Below, one piece after another: positions 1 through 8,913 of a stretch of 16,013 nt of DNA; position 1 is the first letter of the stretch, and every line of letters starts with the position of its first letter. A program made the position numbers and the translations under genes. The notes beneath the pieces were generated by a model that was not told where the DNA came from, did no database searches, and saw nothing but the letters and a program-made list of their open reading frames with translations. The DNA is taken from assembly GCA_900322025.1 (NCBI GenBank), contig ONYJ01000086.1:1-16013 (forward strand), in the 5' to 3' direction. The DNA comes from an uncultured Bacteroidales bacterium. Its GTDB lineage: Bacteria; Bacteroidota; Bacteroidia; Bacteroidales; UBA932.

Positions 1-149
1 ATTTTCTTACAGGTTGCTATCTGTTTGCTGTATTAAATGAATCAAAATGAAAAGATTTTGTATGATTTTATTCTTTTTCGGCAACTTAGGTACAGTTTTT
101 ATGTAGTGAGGTGGTTACATCTGAGCTGCAATAATTAGGTTTATTTCTG

Positions 150-180
150 TTGTGTTTCAGGGCAAGTTTTGTTAAATTTG
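150..180 (+). promoter_or_regulatory. Predicted Bacteroidetes-type promoter of the SPOR lipoprotein operon
   Basis: A perfect -7 box, TAAATTTG (consensus TAnnTTTG), lies at 173-180. A TTG that could serve as the -33 element is at 150-152, separated by 20 bp, which is the usual spacing for the Bacteroidetes primary sigma factor. The transcript would start about 5-10 bp downstream and leave a very short leader before the ATG at 201. This is pattern matching only. In an AT-rich genome such boxes also occur by chance. Confidence 0.4.
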
Positions 181-200
181 CCCAATTATGTTTTTGCGCT

Positions 201-908
201 ATGAATAGGAAGATAACCGTTTTGAGTAAGGTTGCTGCTGTTTGTATTACAGCGGTGTTGCTTTCTGCCTGCGATTGGATAAGAGCCAAATTGGATATGC
301 CTACTTCTGAGGATATTGCACTGAAAAGGGAGCTTATAGCCGAGAAGGAAGCACAGATAGCCAAGCTGGAGGCTGAAAAGGATACTATTTTGGCGCAAGC
401 TGATACAACAAGGCTTTCAGTAGCAGACTCTGTTCAGTTGTCTGCATTGCCGGCAGGTTCAGTCTCTGGTTCGGCCTCAGGTTCAGTCTCAGGTTCAGCA
501 TCAGGCTCAGCCTCAGGCGCTACATCAGGCTCAGCCTCAGGTTCAACATCAAGCTCTACTTCAGGTTCGGTCTCAGGTTCAACCTCAAGCTCAGCATCTG
601 GTATAGCATCTGGCTCTGTATATAGTTCTCAATCCGGTTCTACAGCAGGCACTTCTTTACAACTCGTACCACGAAGCAGCTTAACTAAAACCTACTATAT
701 AATTGTTGGCGCTTTCAAAACAGATGAACTTGTATTGGCGAGCATAAAAGAGCATACAGATATTCTTGAACCCCCTATGGCATTTACTGCGGGAGGTTTG
801 AAATATGTGGCGATAGGAGGATATGAAACTTTAGAAGAAGCACGCAAGGCATTATATACGGTGTTGCCAAAGGTGCCGAATGCGTGGGTATATAAAAAGA
901 ACGGGTAA
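201..908 (+). CDS. Ser/Gly-repeat lipoprotein with C-terminal SPOR domain
   Basis: Predicted 235-aa lipoprotein. The ATG at 201 is chosen because it gives a clean lipoprotein signal peptide ending in the lipobox LSAC, with Cys24 as the lipidated residue. A longer in-frame start (TTG at 150) would bury that signal. Residues about 37-62 are charged and probably coiled-coil ([18 protein letters not shown]). Residues 86-149 are a low-complexity Ser/Gly tract built from SGSx units. Residues about 162-233 look like a SPOR domain: a YYIIVGAF opening strand, [18 protein letters not shown], and a closing NAWVYKK. SPOR domains bind peptidoglycan glycan strands lacking stem peptides, so the protein probably sits in the envelope with a flexible linker between lipid anchor and wall-binding domain. 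It is first in a closely spaced gene series, 31 bp before gcvT. The specific function is unknown, and a link to cell division is only inferred from the SPOR family. Confidence 0.85.
   Translation: MNRKITVLSKVAAVCITAVLLSACDWIRAKLDMPTSEDIALKRELIAEKEAQIAKLEAEKDTILAQADTTRLSVADSVQLSALPAGSVSGSASGSVSGSASGSASGATSGSASGSTSSSTSGSVSGSTSSSASGIASGSVYSSQSGSTAGTSLQLVPRSSLTKTYYIIVGAFKTDELVLASIKEHTDILEPPMAFTAGGLKYVAIGGYETLEEARKALYTVLPKVPNAWVYKKNG
456..647 (+). repeat. Degenerate 12-bp tandem repeat encoding SGSx units
   Basis: About 190 bp of imperfect tandem repeats with hexamer and 12-mer periodicity (variants of TCAGGTTCAGTC, TCAGGCTCAGCC and TCAGGTTCAACA) encode the Ser/Gly linker of the lipoprotein. Because the unit length is a multiple of three, gain or loss of units would change linker length without a frameshift. 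The variation between neighbouring units shows the array is not freshly expanded. Confidence 0.85.
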
Positions 909-939
909 AAAAATATTAATAATCAGATACACATTTTAT

Positions 940-2046
940 ATGAAAACAACAGCTTATACACAAAAACACATTGAACTGGGAGCAAAGATGACTCCGTTTG
1001 CAGGCTTTAATATGCCTTTGGAATATACTGGTATTAAGGCAGAACATTTAGCTGTAAGACAGAGTGTTGGCGTTTTTGATGTTTCTCACATGGGAGAGTT
1101 TGCCGTTAAAGGCCCTAATGCCTTGGCTTTTATACAGTATGTAACAAGCAACGATGCTTCTGCCTTGTTTGCAGGAAAGGTGCAGTACTCTTGCCTTCCT
1201 AACGGAAAGGGTGGTATTGTAGATGATCTTTTAGTTTATTGTATAAATCCGGAGGACTATATGTTGGTGCCGAATGCGGCCAATATAGATAAAGACTATG
1301 CTCATCTTTGCCAATATGCTCAGAAATTTGGTCTTACACCGGGAAAGGATTTCTGCAACATTTCAGACCAGATAAGCCAGTTGGCAGTACAGGGTCCTAA
1401 TGCAATGAAAGTTATGCAAAAGCTCTGCAAAGAAGATGTGTTGAGCATGGAGTATTATACATTTAAGATATTGGAAGTAGCCGGATGTAAAGATGTTATA
1501 TTATCTACTACAGGATATACCGGAGCCGGTGGCTGTGAGGTTTATATGAAGAACGAAGATGCCTTAAAGATATTTGATGCAATTTTTGAGGCAGGAAAAG
1601 AGTTTGATATAAAGCCGGCAGGCTTGGGATGTCGCGATACACTTCGTTTGGAAATGGGTTTCTGCCTGTATGGGAACGATATAGACGATTCTACCTCTCC
1701 TTTGGAAGCCAATCTTGGTTGGATTACAAAGTTCAACGATGTTAAGGGAGATTTTGTAGATAGAGATTACATGCTCAAGCAGAAGGCAGAAGGTCTTAAA
1801 AGAAGATTGTGCGGCTTTGAATTGATAGATAGGGGAGTGCCACGCCATGGCTATGAAATCTGCAATGCAGAGGGCAGAGTTATAGGTTGTGTAACAAGCG
1901 GAAGCCTTACACCTTGCTGTACCCGTGCCATAGGAATGGGATATGTAGAAGCACCATTATATAAGCTCGATACAGAGATTTATATCAAAGTTAGAGACAA
2001 GCTTCTTAAAGCAGTTGTGGTAAGACCGCCTTTTTATAAGGGATAA
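940..2046 (+). CDS. gcvT: Aminomethyltransferase (glycine cleavage system T protein)
   Basis: The 368-aa product matches the usual GcvT length. It transfers the aminomethyl group on lipoyl-GcvH to tetrahydrofolate, giving 5,10-methylene-THF and ammonia, in the cytoplasm. Visible hallmarks are the N-terminal [10 protein letters not shown] and [12 protein letters not shown] segments, the folate-site motif [10 protein letters not shown] at residues 91-100 (Asp95/Asp96, where the family has its catalytic Asp), YMLVPNAAN, the central [30 protein letters not shown], and the closing [10 protein letters not shown]. The ATG at 940 is preferred over an in-frame extension to 880 because it starts at the conserved [14 protein letters not shown]. 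It follows the lipoprotein gene by 31 bp and precedes the M28-like gene by 15 bp. No gcvH or gcvP is present here, and no glycine riboswitch-like leader is visible. Confidence 0.97.
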   Translation: MKTTAYTQKHIELGAKMTPFAGFNMPLEYTGIKAEHLAVRQSVGVFDVSHMGEFAVKGPNALAFIQYVTSNDASALFAGKVQYSCLPNGKGGIVDDLLVYCINPEDYMLVPNAANIDKDYAHLCQYAQKFGLTPGKDFCNISDQISQLAVQGPNAMKVMQKLCKEDVLSMEYYTFKILEVAGCKDVILSTTGYTGAGGCEVYMKNEDALKIFDAIFEAGKEFDIKPAGLGCRDTLRLEMGFCLYGNDIDDSTSPLEANLGWITKFNDVKGDFVDRDYMLKQKAEGLKRRLCGFELIDRGVPRHGYEICNAEGRVIGCVTSGSLTPCCTRAIGMGYVEAPLYKLDTEIYIKVRDKLLKAVVVRPPFYKG

Positions 2047-2061
2047 TAAAATAGGATTTTA

Positions 2062-3417
2062 ATGAACCGTATCGGAAGGATTGTAATAGGCATTGCCTGT
2101 ATTCTTGCAGGCAGTGCCCATTTTGTCTGTGCTCAAAATATAGGAGGCTCCAAACCCACTTCCCAAAAGAATATTCAGGATTCGCTGAGGCGCGATGTTG
2201 CCTTTTTAAGTGCCGAGGCTATGAAGGGAAGAAAAGCGGGTAGCAACGAGGAGAAAAGGGCTGCAAAATATATCTACGATTATTTGCAGTCGTTGGGAAT
2301 GGTAATGCTATCTCCCGAAGATGGAGACGATTTTGGCATGGCCGATCCGGTTGTTGGAGATACTCTGTACTCTCGCAACATAGTGGGCTTTATACCAGGT
2401 TACGACCCAGCCTTGAAAGGAGAATTTATACTCTTGGGAACTCAGCTCGATGGGCCGGGATTTGAAGCAATTAAGGTTAACGGACAAACTAAGGAGAGAA
2501 TTTTTCCGGGAGCTTATTCAAATGCTTCCGGAAATGCAGCGCTTATGCAGGTAGCTAAACTTGTTGCAGAGAATAAATTTATGTTTCGCCGAAGTGTTAT
2601 TTTCGGATTTTTTGGGGCCGGAAATTACTCTCAAGCAGGAAGTTGGTATTTTCTGAACCGCTCGTTTGCAGATGTAGATAAGATAAAATTTATGGTAGAT
2701 GTAAACTCTGTGGGGAAAGATAGTGGTTCTAATACTTTTCAGGCTTTTATAGGTCTGCCTAACAGGCATATACTCAAAGATATATTTACTGTGGCAGAGC
2801 GGCCATTCAGTTTGGATGTCAAAATTGCAGAGCGCGAGCCTATACCATCGGATTACAGAAGCTTTCATTCCTATGACATACCATTTACTCTGTTTACTAC
2901 CGGGCCAAATAATTTAGATGCCACCATTCATGACACACCAGAAAAAATAGATTATCTGCAACTCGCCCAAATTGTTGAATTTGTTTATACATACTCGCTA
3001 ACATTGGCATCGGCAGATAGCTTTGAAGAAAAAGAAGAAGATGTTTCCGAGTCTTCAAAACCTCGTATTTACAGCCAGTTAGAGGTAGATAAAAGAGCAA
3101 CCTTCTTAAAAGGCGATGAGCGTACCTTCTTAAAAGATTGGGTGTATCATTATGTAAAGTATCCCGACAGCGCAATATCTGCGCATATAGAAGGAACAGA
3201 AATAGCTGAATTTGTGGTAGATGAAAAGGGAAAGGTTACAGACATTAAAATAACAACATCTCTTAGCGAAGATATAGACAAAGAGGTAATAAAGGTATTG
3301 AAGGCTTCTCCAAAATGGAAGCCAGCACAGCTTAACGGCAGGAATGTGCCGGTGCAAATATCTGTGGCAATAGAATTTATGCTTACAAACAGATCTAAAT
3401 TCGGCATAAAGAAATAG
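2062..3417 (+). CDS. Secreted M28-fold pseudopeptidase with C-terminal TonB_C domain
   Basis: The 451-aa product begins with a Sec signal peptide (cleavage likely after VCA, residue 24). Residues about 36-312 follow the M28 zinc aminopeptidase pattern: SRNIVGFIPGYDP, then LLGTQLDG, FPGAYSNASG, VIFGFFGAGNYSQAGSWYF, MVDVNSVG, and IPFTLFTTG with DTPEKIDY. Compared with the canonical M28 blocks (GAHYDH, GADDNASG, FGAEE, NLDMVG, DYHxxxD), each expected metal ligand or catalytic residue is replaced: His by Gln128, Asp-Asp by Tyr152-Ser153, Glu-Glu by Gly187-Asn188, Asp by Asn215, and His by Ala287. Residues about 363-441 resemble the TonB C-terminal domain (IAEFVVDEKGKVTDIKI, then ASPKWKPAQLNGRNVPVQI). 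It is therefore probably a periplasmic binding or scaffold protein and not an enzyme. The alignment was done by eye. The gene lies between gcvT and leuS in the same direction. Confidence 0.8.
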   Translation: MNRIGRIVIGIACILAGSAHFVCAQNIGGSKPTSQKNIQDSLRRDVAFLSAEAMKGRKAGSNEEKRAAKYIYDYLQSLGMVMLSPEDGDDFGMADPVVGDTLYSRNIVGFIPGYDPALKGEFILLGTQLDGPGFEAIKVNGQTKERIFPGAYSNASGNAALMQVAKLVAENKFMFRRSVIFGFFGAGNYSQAGSWYFLNRSFADVDKIKFMVDVNSVGKDSGSNTFQAFIGLPNRHILKDIFTVAERPFSLDVKIAEREPIPSDYRSFHSYDIPFTLFTTGPNNLDATIHDTPEKIDYLQLAQIVEFVYTYSLTLASADSFEEKEEDVSESSKPRIYSQLEVDKRATFLKGDERTFLKDWVYHYVKYPDSAISAHIEGTEIAEFVVDEKGKVTDIKITTSLSEDIDKEVIKVLKASPKWKPAQLNGRNVPVQISVAIEFMLTNRSKFGIKK

Positions 3418-3458
3418 GTTGCAATACTGTTTAACAGTGGCAAATAAGAACAAATACA

Positions 3459-6257
3459 ATGGAATACAAGTTTAATGAAATAGAAGCCAAATGGCAGAAA
3501 TACTGGGCAGAAAACAAAACTTTTTCTGCGCCAACAGACACTTCAAAGCCAAAGTATTACGTGTTGGATATGTTTCCTTATCCTTCTGGTGCAGGCCTGC
3601 ATGTTGGCCATCCGTTAGGATATATAGCAAGCGATATTTACTCGCGATACAAGAGGCTTAAAGGTTTTAATGTGCTTCACCCGATGGGGTACGATGCCTT
3701 TGGACTTCCGGCAGAACAGTATGCCATACAAACCGGCCAGCATCCACGAATTACCACTATGGAAAACATAGATAGGTATCGCTCTCAATTAGATAGAATA
3801 GGTTTTTCTTTTGATTGGGATAGAGAAGTAAAAACTTGTGATTCTGATTATTACAAGTGGACTCAATGGGCCTTTCTTAAAATGTTCGACAGCTGGTATA
3901 ACAAAAAGACAAACTCTGCCGAACCTATAAAAGAACTTGTTTCCGAATTTGAAAAAAGAGGTAACCTTAAAGTAGAAGCCTTTTGCGGAGAAGTACCGCA
4001 GTTTAGCTCGGAGCAGTGGCAAGCTTATTCCGACAAGCAGAGAAGCGATATCCTGATGCAGTACAGAATAGCCTATTTGGGAGAAACTTCTGTTAACTGG
4101 TGTCCTGAACTTGGAACGGTGTTAGCCAACGATGAAGTAAAAGAGGGCGTGTCTGTAAGGGGCGGTTTTCCTGTGGAGCAGAAAAAAATGAAACAGTGGC
4201 TGTTGAGAGTATCGGCTTATGCCAGCCGCTTGTTAGATGATTTGGAAGGGTTGCAATGGAGCGATGCTCTAAAGGAAATGCAGAGGAATTGGATAGGACG
4301 TTCGTATGGAGCGCAGATGGTATTTAAGGTGGTTAATCCAGATCCCGCAGATGGGAGTAAGTTTGATCGTGAGTATGATATGGAAATTTTTACCACACGC
4401 GCCGACACCATATTTGGAGTAACATTTATGGTAGTTGCTCCCGAGAGCGAATGGGTAGAAAAACTTACAACCGAAAGCCAGAAACAGGTTGTAGAAGAGT
4501 ATCTTGCTCAGGCTAAAAAGAAAACAGAAAGAGAGCGGATTGCAGAAACTAAATCTGTAACCGGAGTATTTTCCGGTTCTTGGGCGCAGAACCCATTTAC
4601 CGGCGAAAAAGTACCTATTTGGATAGCAGAATATGTATTGGCCGGCTATGGAACCGGTGCGATAATGGCGGTGCCGGCTCACGATAGCAGAGACTATGCA
4701 TTTGCCAAAAAGTTTGGATTAAAGATAGTTCCGCTGATAGAGGGCTGTGATGTTTCAGAAGAAAGTTTTGATGCCAAAGAAGGTATCATGATAAATAGCG
4801 GTTTTCTTACAGGCATGAATGTAAAAGAGGCTATTCCTGCTGCCATAGAGGAAGTTGAGAGAAGAGGAATAGGCCACAGAACCGTGAACTATCGTTTGAG
4901 AGACGCTATTTTCTCGCGCCAAAGATATTGGGGAGAGCCTTTCCCCATTTACTATAAAGACGATATAGCTACCGCAGTGCCTGAAAGTGAATTGCCTTTG
5001 GAATTGCCAGATATAGAAACATTTAAGCCTGCCGATAACGGGGAACCTCCTTTGGCCAGAGCAAAGAATTGGGCTTATCAGGGCTATCCTTTGGAAAAGA
5101 GCACAATGCCGGGATTTGCGGGGAGTAGTGCCTACTATCTGAGATATATGGATCCTCATAACGATGAGGCCTTGGTTGGCAGAGATGCAAATAAGTATTG
5201 GAGAAATGTAGATTTGTATGTAGGAGGAACCGAGCACGCTACCGGTCATCTTATATATTCTCGTTTTTGGAATAAATTCTTGTACGACCTTGGTTATGTT
5301 TGCGAAAAAGAGCCTTTCAAAAAGTTGATTAACCAAGGAATGATACAAGGGCGGTCTAACTTTGTGTACAGGATAAAGAATACCAATACATTTGTTTCCA
5401 ATGGCTTAAAGGATAAATACGATACCACCGAAATACATGTTGATATAAATATTGTTTACAACGATCGTTTAGACATAGAAGCTTTCAAAAACTGGAGGCC
5501 GGAGTATAACAATGCAGACTTTATTCTCGAAAACGGAGAATACATTTGCGGTTGGGCGGTAGAAAAGATGTCTAAATCTATGTTTAATGTTGTAAACCCA
5601 GATAACATTTGCAGTAAGTATGGGGCAGATACCCTCAGGCTTTATGAGATGTTTTTAGGGCCCGTAGAAATGAGTAAGCCATGGGACACTAAGGGAATAG
5701 ATGGTGTTCACAGATTTTTGAGAAAATTCTGGAAACTGTTCTATGGTGGTGGAGAGGGCACAGGTAGTTTTTGTGTTACAGACGAAGAGCCGACACCGCA
5801 GGAGTTGAAGATACTTCATAAGCTGATTCACAAGGTAGAAACGGATATAGAAAACTTTTCTTTCAACACCTCTGTTTCTGCATTTATGGTGGCAGTTAAT
5901 GAATTAAGCACCTTAAAGTGCAACAAGAAGAAAGTACTTGTACCTGTAATTGTTTTACTTAGTGCTTTTGCACCTCATATTTGCGAAGAACTATGGCAAC
6001 TTACAGGGCATACTCAGAGTGTAACCTTTGCAGATTTTCCGATGTATTACGAGGAGTACACCAAGGAGGACACTTTTGAGTATCCGGTATCTTTCAATGG
6101 TAAGACAAGATTTAAGCTCTCATTATCTAAATCGTTGTCTAATAGCGGTGTAGAAAAGGCAGTTATGGCCGCACCGGAAACAGCCAAATATCTGGCAGGT
6201 AATCCTGTCAAAAAGATTATCGTGGTGCCCGAAAGAATAATAAACATTGTGATGTAG
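3459..6257 (+). CDS. leuS: Leucyl-tRNA synthetase
   Basis: The 932-aa class Ia aminoacyl-tRNA synthetase charges tRNA-Leu in the cytoplasm. The start [16 protein letters not shown] is the typical N-terminus. The HIGH-type signature is HVGH (residues 48-51, within [15 protein letters not shown]) and KMSKS is at 703-707. The editing (CP1) domain is intact, with TTRADTIFG (from residue 312) and the [11 protein letters not shown] block (399-409) carrying the conserved Asp. An extra segment after the catalytic core ([14 protein letters not shown] through [13 protein letters not shown]), just before KMSKS, fits the long LeuRS form found in Bacteroidetes. A C-terminal anticodon-binding and tRNA-binding region is present. 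The gene follows the M28-like gene by 41 bp and is only 3 bp from the first yitT-like gene, which suggests co-transcription. Nothing looks broken. Confidence 0.98.
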   Translation: MEYKFNEIEAKWQKYWAENKTFSAPTDTSKPKYYVLDMFPYPSGAGLHVGHPLGYIASDIYSRYKRLKGFNVLHPMGYDAFGLPAEQYAIQTGQHPRITTMENIDRYRSQLDRIGFSFDWDREVKTCDSDYYKWTQWAFLKMFDSWYNKKTNSAEPIKELVSEFEKRGNLKVEAFCGEVPQFSSEQWQAYSDKQRSDILMQYRIAYLGETSVNWCPELGTVLANDEVKEGVSVRGGFPVEQKKMKQWLLRVSAYASRLLDDLEGLQWSDALKEMQRNWIGRSYGAQMVFKVVNPDPADGSKFDREYDMEIFTTRADTIFGVTFMVVAPESEWVEKLTTESQKQVVEEYLAQAKKKTERERIAETKSVTGVFSGSWAQNPFTGEKVPIWIAEYVLAGYGTGAIMAVPAHDSRDYAFAKKFGLKIVPLIEGCDVSEESFDAKEGIMINSGFLTGMNVKEAIPAAIEEVERRGIGHRTVNYRLRDAIFSRQRYWGEPFPIYYKDDIATAVPESELPLELPDIETFKPADNGEPPLARAKNWAYQGYPLEKSTMPGFAGSSAYYLRYMDPHNDEALVGRDANKYWRNVDLYVGGTEHATGHLIYSRFWNKFLYDLGYVCEKEPFKKLINQGMIQGRSNFVYRIKNTNTFVSNGLKDKYDTTEIHVDINIVYNDRLDIEAFKNWRPEYNNADFILENGEYICGWAVEKMSKSMFNVVNPDNICSKYGADTLRLYEMFLGPVEMSKPWDTKGIDGVHRFLRKFWKLFYGGGEGTGSFCVTDEEPTPQELKILHKLIHKVETDIENFSFNTSVSAFMVAVNELSTLKCNKKKVLVPVIVLLSAFAPHICEELWQLTGHTQSVTFADFPMYYEEYTKEDTFEYPVSFNGKTRFKLSLSKSLSNSGVEKAVMAAPETAKYLAGNPVKKIIVVPERIINIVM

Positions 6258-6260
6258 GCT

Positions 6261-7232
6261 ATGTGTGAAATTAAAAAGAAGGTTTCTGCAAGAAAATTGA
6301 TACTGGATTATATCCTTATATCAATAGGCGTGTTTGTCTATACCTGTTCTTGGCAAGCATTTGTAGTACCTACGGGCATTTCCGGAGGTGGATTGGTAGG
6401 TTTTTGTACCGTTCTTAATTATGCTACCGGAATACCTATACCTGTTTTCTTTGGTACCATCAACGCTGCTTTGCTTACCATAGGAACAATAGTTTTGGGC
6501 AGAGGTTTTGGCTTTAAAACCATATTCAGCATAATTCTCTCTACTATATTCTTTGCCATATTGCCAAAAATGGAATGGATTTACAATATAGGGATGAGTA
6601 CAATTCCAGCAGATAGCCCGCAGGCCCCTTTGCGTTACCTTGTGAATCCAATAATAGGAGGCTTTGCGTGCGCCGCAGGTATTGCTTTGATATTCAAAAG
6701 AAACGGTTCTACAGGAGGCACAGATATATTAGCTCTTATAATAAATAAATACAGAGATATTTCTCCCGGAAAAGTCTTTATGTATGCAGACTTTTGCATA
6801 GTGGGTTCCATAATGTTACTCCCCGACAAGCATTTGAGCGATGTAATACTTGGATATATATTTACCATAGCATTTTCGTATATGGTAGATCTTATCCTTA
6901 CCGGAAGCGAGCAGAGTGTGCAGATAACCATTTTCTCTCAAAAGTATAGCGAGGTGGCAGATAACTTGATGAGCGAATTTCGCAGAGGAGTTACAGCCCT
7001 TGATTCTATGGGCTGGTATTCTAAGCAGGAAAGCAAGGTGTTGGTGGTTGTTGCCAGAAAACAGCAACTCAAAGATATAACTCAGGCAGTAAGGAGGGTA
7101 GATCAAAAAGCTTTTATATCAGTGTCGCCAGTATCTGCGGTATATGGTTTAGGCTTTGCTCAGCTGAAGGGCAAGGCAAAGAAATCTTCTGAGAGCAGAT
7201 TGAAAAGGCTTGTAAAATGGATGGACAGTTAG
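6261..7232 (+). CDS. YitT family membrane protein with DUF2179 domain (copy 1)
   Basis: The 323-aa integral membrane protein has about five to six hydrophobic segments in residues 13-215. It carries the family marker GSTGGTDILA (residues 149-158) and a C-terminal soluble DUF2179 domain (about 217-310: VQITIFSQKYSEVADNL, GVTALDSMGWYS, VRRVDQKAFISVSPVSAVYG). The molecular role of YitT proteins is not established; transport is often suggested. A basic tail (KGKAKKSSESRLKRLVKW) follows the domain. The start ATG lies 3 bp after the leuS stop, so translation is probably coupled to leuS. It is 28 bp upstream of a second, clearly paralogous gene. Confidence 0.92.
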   Translation: MCEIKKKVSARKLILDYILISIGVFVYTCSWQAFVVPTGISGGGLVGFCTVLNYATGIPIPVFFGTINAALLTIGTIVLGRGFGFKTIFSIILSTIFFAILPKMEWIYNIGMSTIPADSPQAPLRYLVNPIIGGFACAAGIALIFKRNGSTGGTDILALIINKYRDISPGKVFMYADFCIVGSIMLLPDKHLSDVILGYIFTIAFSYMVDLILTGSEQSVQITIFSQKYSEVADNLMSEFRRGVTALDSMGWYSKQESKVLVVVARKQQLKDITQAVRRVDQKAFISVSPVSAVYGLGFAQLKGKAKKSSESRLKRLVKWMDS

Positions 7233-7260
7233 CACTATATACAGTTAATATGGTAATTAT

Positions 7261-8196
7261 ATGAAAACAATAAAGATATTAGGTACGGTTAAAGCCTATA
7301 TTATAATCACGCTTGGCCTGTTGTGCTACGTATTAGGATGGACTATATTCTTGATTCCAAATAACTTGGTTGGTGGCGGGGTATCCGGTATTTCATCTAT
7401 TATCTTGTATGCCTTTGGAATACCTATTTCGGTAACTTATTTTGCAATAAACACGGTACTCCTTCTGATAGCCCTTAAAGTGCTTGGCAAAGGCTTTGGT
7501 TTTAAAACTATTTACGCAATAATTGCAACCACCTTGTTTTTTCAGTTTGTTCCTTCTTTTCTTCCTCAAGATTTTATAGAAGAAATAGCGATTTCTAACG
7601 GCAAGTTGCTATCGGCCATTTTTGGCGGCGTAATGAGTGGACTTGGCATAGGCATCAGCTTTTCTCAGGGAGGCAGCACAGGTGGAACGGATATAGTGGC
7701 ACTGATGGTGGCCAAGTATCATAACATAGCCCCGGGTCGTATGATACTTTATATGGATTTGGTTATAATAGCTTGCTCTCTTTTAATTCCGGCAAAAGAC
7801 ATATTAGACGCCTCTGGTGCTGTTGTAGGTAAGGAAACATGGGGAATGAGGTTAGCCACTGTACTTTACGGATATATGCTTATAGCTTCTTGTTCTCAGA
7901 TAGTAGATATGATGGTAGCCGGAAGCAGACAAAGCGTACAAGTGTATATATTTTCTAATAAATACGAAAAAATCGCAGATATAATAACAAGTGAGATGGG
8001 GCATGGTGTTACTGTGCTAACGGGAGAAGGCTGGTACACCAAGAAGGAGAATAAAATGCTTTTGGTTCTGATTCATAAGACAGAAACCGGAAAAATTCAC
8101 AGCTTGATAAAGGCTGTTGACAGAGACGCATTTATATCCATGGCTCCGGTAACAGGAGTGTGGGGCAGGGGCTTCCAGCAGTTGCCTTTGAAATAG
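7261..8196 (+). CDS. YitT family membrane protein with DUF2179 domain (copy 2)
   Basis: The 311-aa paralogue of the preceding gene has the same layout: hydrophobic segments in residues 11-220, GGSTGGTDIVALM at 137-149, and a DUF2179 domain at about 226-306 (VQVYIFSNKYEKIADII, GVTVLTGEGWYTKKENKML, VDRDAFISMAPVTGVWGRGF). Shared stretches such as GKGFGFKTIYAII (GRGFGFKTIFSII in copy 1) indicate a duplication. The divergence elsewhere suggests it is old, possibly with specialisation or hetero-oligomer formation. It is the last gene of the left operon and is followed by hairpin-forming sequence. No substrate can be inferred. Confidence 0.92.
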   Translation: MKTIKILGTVKAYIIITLGLLCYVLGWTIFLIPNNLVGGGVSGISSIILYAFGIPISVTYFAINTVLLLIALKVLGKGFGFKTIYAIIATTLFFQFVPSFLPQDFIEEIAISNGKLLSAIFGGVMSGLGIGISFSQGGSTGGTDIVALMVAKYHNIAPGRMILYMDLVIIACSLLIPAKDILDASGAVVGKETWGMRLATVLYGYMLIASCSQIVDMMVAGSRQSVQVYIFSNKYEKIADIITSEMGHGVTVLTGEGWYTKKENKMLLVLIHKTETGKIHSLIKAVDRDAFISMAPVTGVWGRGFQQLPLK

Positions 8197-8203
8197 TGTT
8201 TTT

Positions 8204-8239
8204 GTACGATTCCGGAATTGTACAACTCTTACAATTCCG
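8204..8239 (+). terminator. Overlapping inverted repeats after the yitT pair, possible terminator or operator
   Basis: Two hairpins share an arm. GTACGATT-CCGG-AATTGTAC (8204-8223) is a 20-bp palindrome with one imperfect pair that becomes G-U in RNA. CGGAATTGT (8213-8221) pairs perfectly with ACAATTCCG (8231-8239) across a 9-nt loop. The position, 7 bp after the second yitT stop, suits a transcription terminator, although only an A/T-rich stretch and no clean U-run follows. A dimeric operator for the downstream regulator genes is the alternative. Confidence 0.45.
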
Positions 8240-8300
8240 TAAATAACAAATAGTTAATAGCTTTTTCTATAGAGGCCTATGTGTTATGCATTAGGCTGTC

Positions 8301-8308
8301 TATTTTTG
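8301..8308 (+). promoter_or_regulatory. Possible -7 box for the tandem AraC-like genes
   Basis: TATTTTTG matches TAnnTTTG and lies 34 bp before the ATG at 8343. No convincing TTG is present at the expected -33 distance, so this may be a weak or activator-dependent promoter, or chance. The rest of 8240-8342 is A/T-rich and has a short GCCTA/TAGGC inverted repeat at about 8275-8296. Confidence 0.3.
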
Positions 8309-8342
8309 TGCTTTCTTTCTGCAGAAAAAGCTGCATGAATAT

Positions 8343-8912
8343 ATGAACACAATACATAAGATATCTTTTATTTTTTCAGGTACTGTGGCACTTCTGTTTG
8401 TGGCGCATAAATTTTATTTTAAGAAACTAAAAAAGCGCACCATTTCAAAGAGCAAAATGTATCTTATCAATAGTGCCGAATCATCTCTTCTATGCGAGAA
8501 TAGTGAGAGTACTTATTTGATAGATAAAATCCTACGCTGCTTTGAGCAAGATAAAGTATATATAAACCCCAGACTAAAAATAGCAGATTTAGCCAAGTCT
8601 ATAGGAACTAACCGCAATTATCTTTCGAGAGCGATAAACGGCTATTTTATGCTTAATTTCAATCAGTTGTGTAATTATTTCAGAGTGCGTGAGGCGTGTA
8701 GAATTTACATAGAAGATGGTTTTGTGCCCAGAGAGGAGTGGATGCACCGTTCCGGCTTTATATCCTCTTCTTCTTTTTCCAGCAGTTTCTCGCTATTTAC
8801 AGGACGCTCTCCTGCGCGATGGCAGAGGGAGGTTCAGTTGAGATTGCAGAAGAACGAAAAAATATCTATAGAAGAATATGTGGGTGAATTAAAAGATATG
8901 ATAAAAAAGTGA
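8343..8912 (+). CDS. Membrane-anchored AraC-type helix-turn-helix protein
   Basis: The 189-aa protein has one hydrophobic segment at residues 7-22 followed by a strongly basic stretch (KFYFKKLKKR). That predicts a single membrane anchor with the rest in the cytoplasm. Residues about 57-160 form an AraC/XylS DNA-binding domain: the first HTH is around 79-100 (KIADLAKSIGTNRNYLSRAI), and the second ends in the family signature SGFISSSSFSSSF with TGRSPARW at 137-160. There is no ligand-binding, receiver or periplasmic sensor domain, so the anchor replaces the usual regulatory part. It resembles the output half of the multi-pass membrane HTH regulators of Bacteroidetes. Its stop is 1 bp from the start of a second, related gene, so the two are probably translated together and may form a heterodimer. 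Target genes are unknown. Confidence 0.82.
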   Translation: MNTIHKISFIFSGTVALLFVAHKFYFKKLKKRTISKSKMYLINSAESSLLCENSESTYLIDKILRCFEQDKVYINPRLKIADLAKSIGTNRNYLSRAINGYFMLNFNQLCNYFRVREACRIYIEDGFVPREEWMHRSGFISSSSFSSSFSLFTGRSPARWQREVQLRLQKNEKISIEEYVGELKDMIKK

Positions 8913-8913
8913 T

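Noticed and set aside
86..364. Minus-strand open frame of 92 codons over the start of the lipoprotein gene
   Set aside because: It is antisense to the lipoprotein signal peptide and coiled coil, has low-complexity Ser/Ala/Ile content typical of a shadow frame, and has no promoter or conserved motif.
456..647. CRISPR array
   Set aside because: The repeats are 6-12 bp, contiguous and in frame with a protein-coding Ser/Gly tract. There are no spacers and no cas genes.
909..939. Glycine riboswitch upstream of gcvT
   Set aside because: The gap between genes is only 31 bp, too short for a glycine aptamer, and the upstream DNA is coding.
4755..5348. Long minus-strand open frame (197 codons) inside leuS
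   Set aside because: leuS is an intact, well-conserved gene across this region, and the antisense frame has no recognisable domain or start context.
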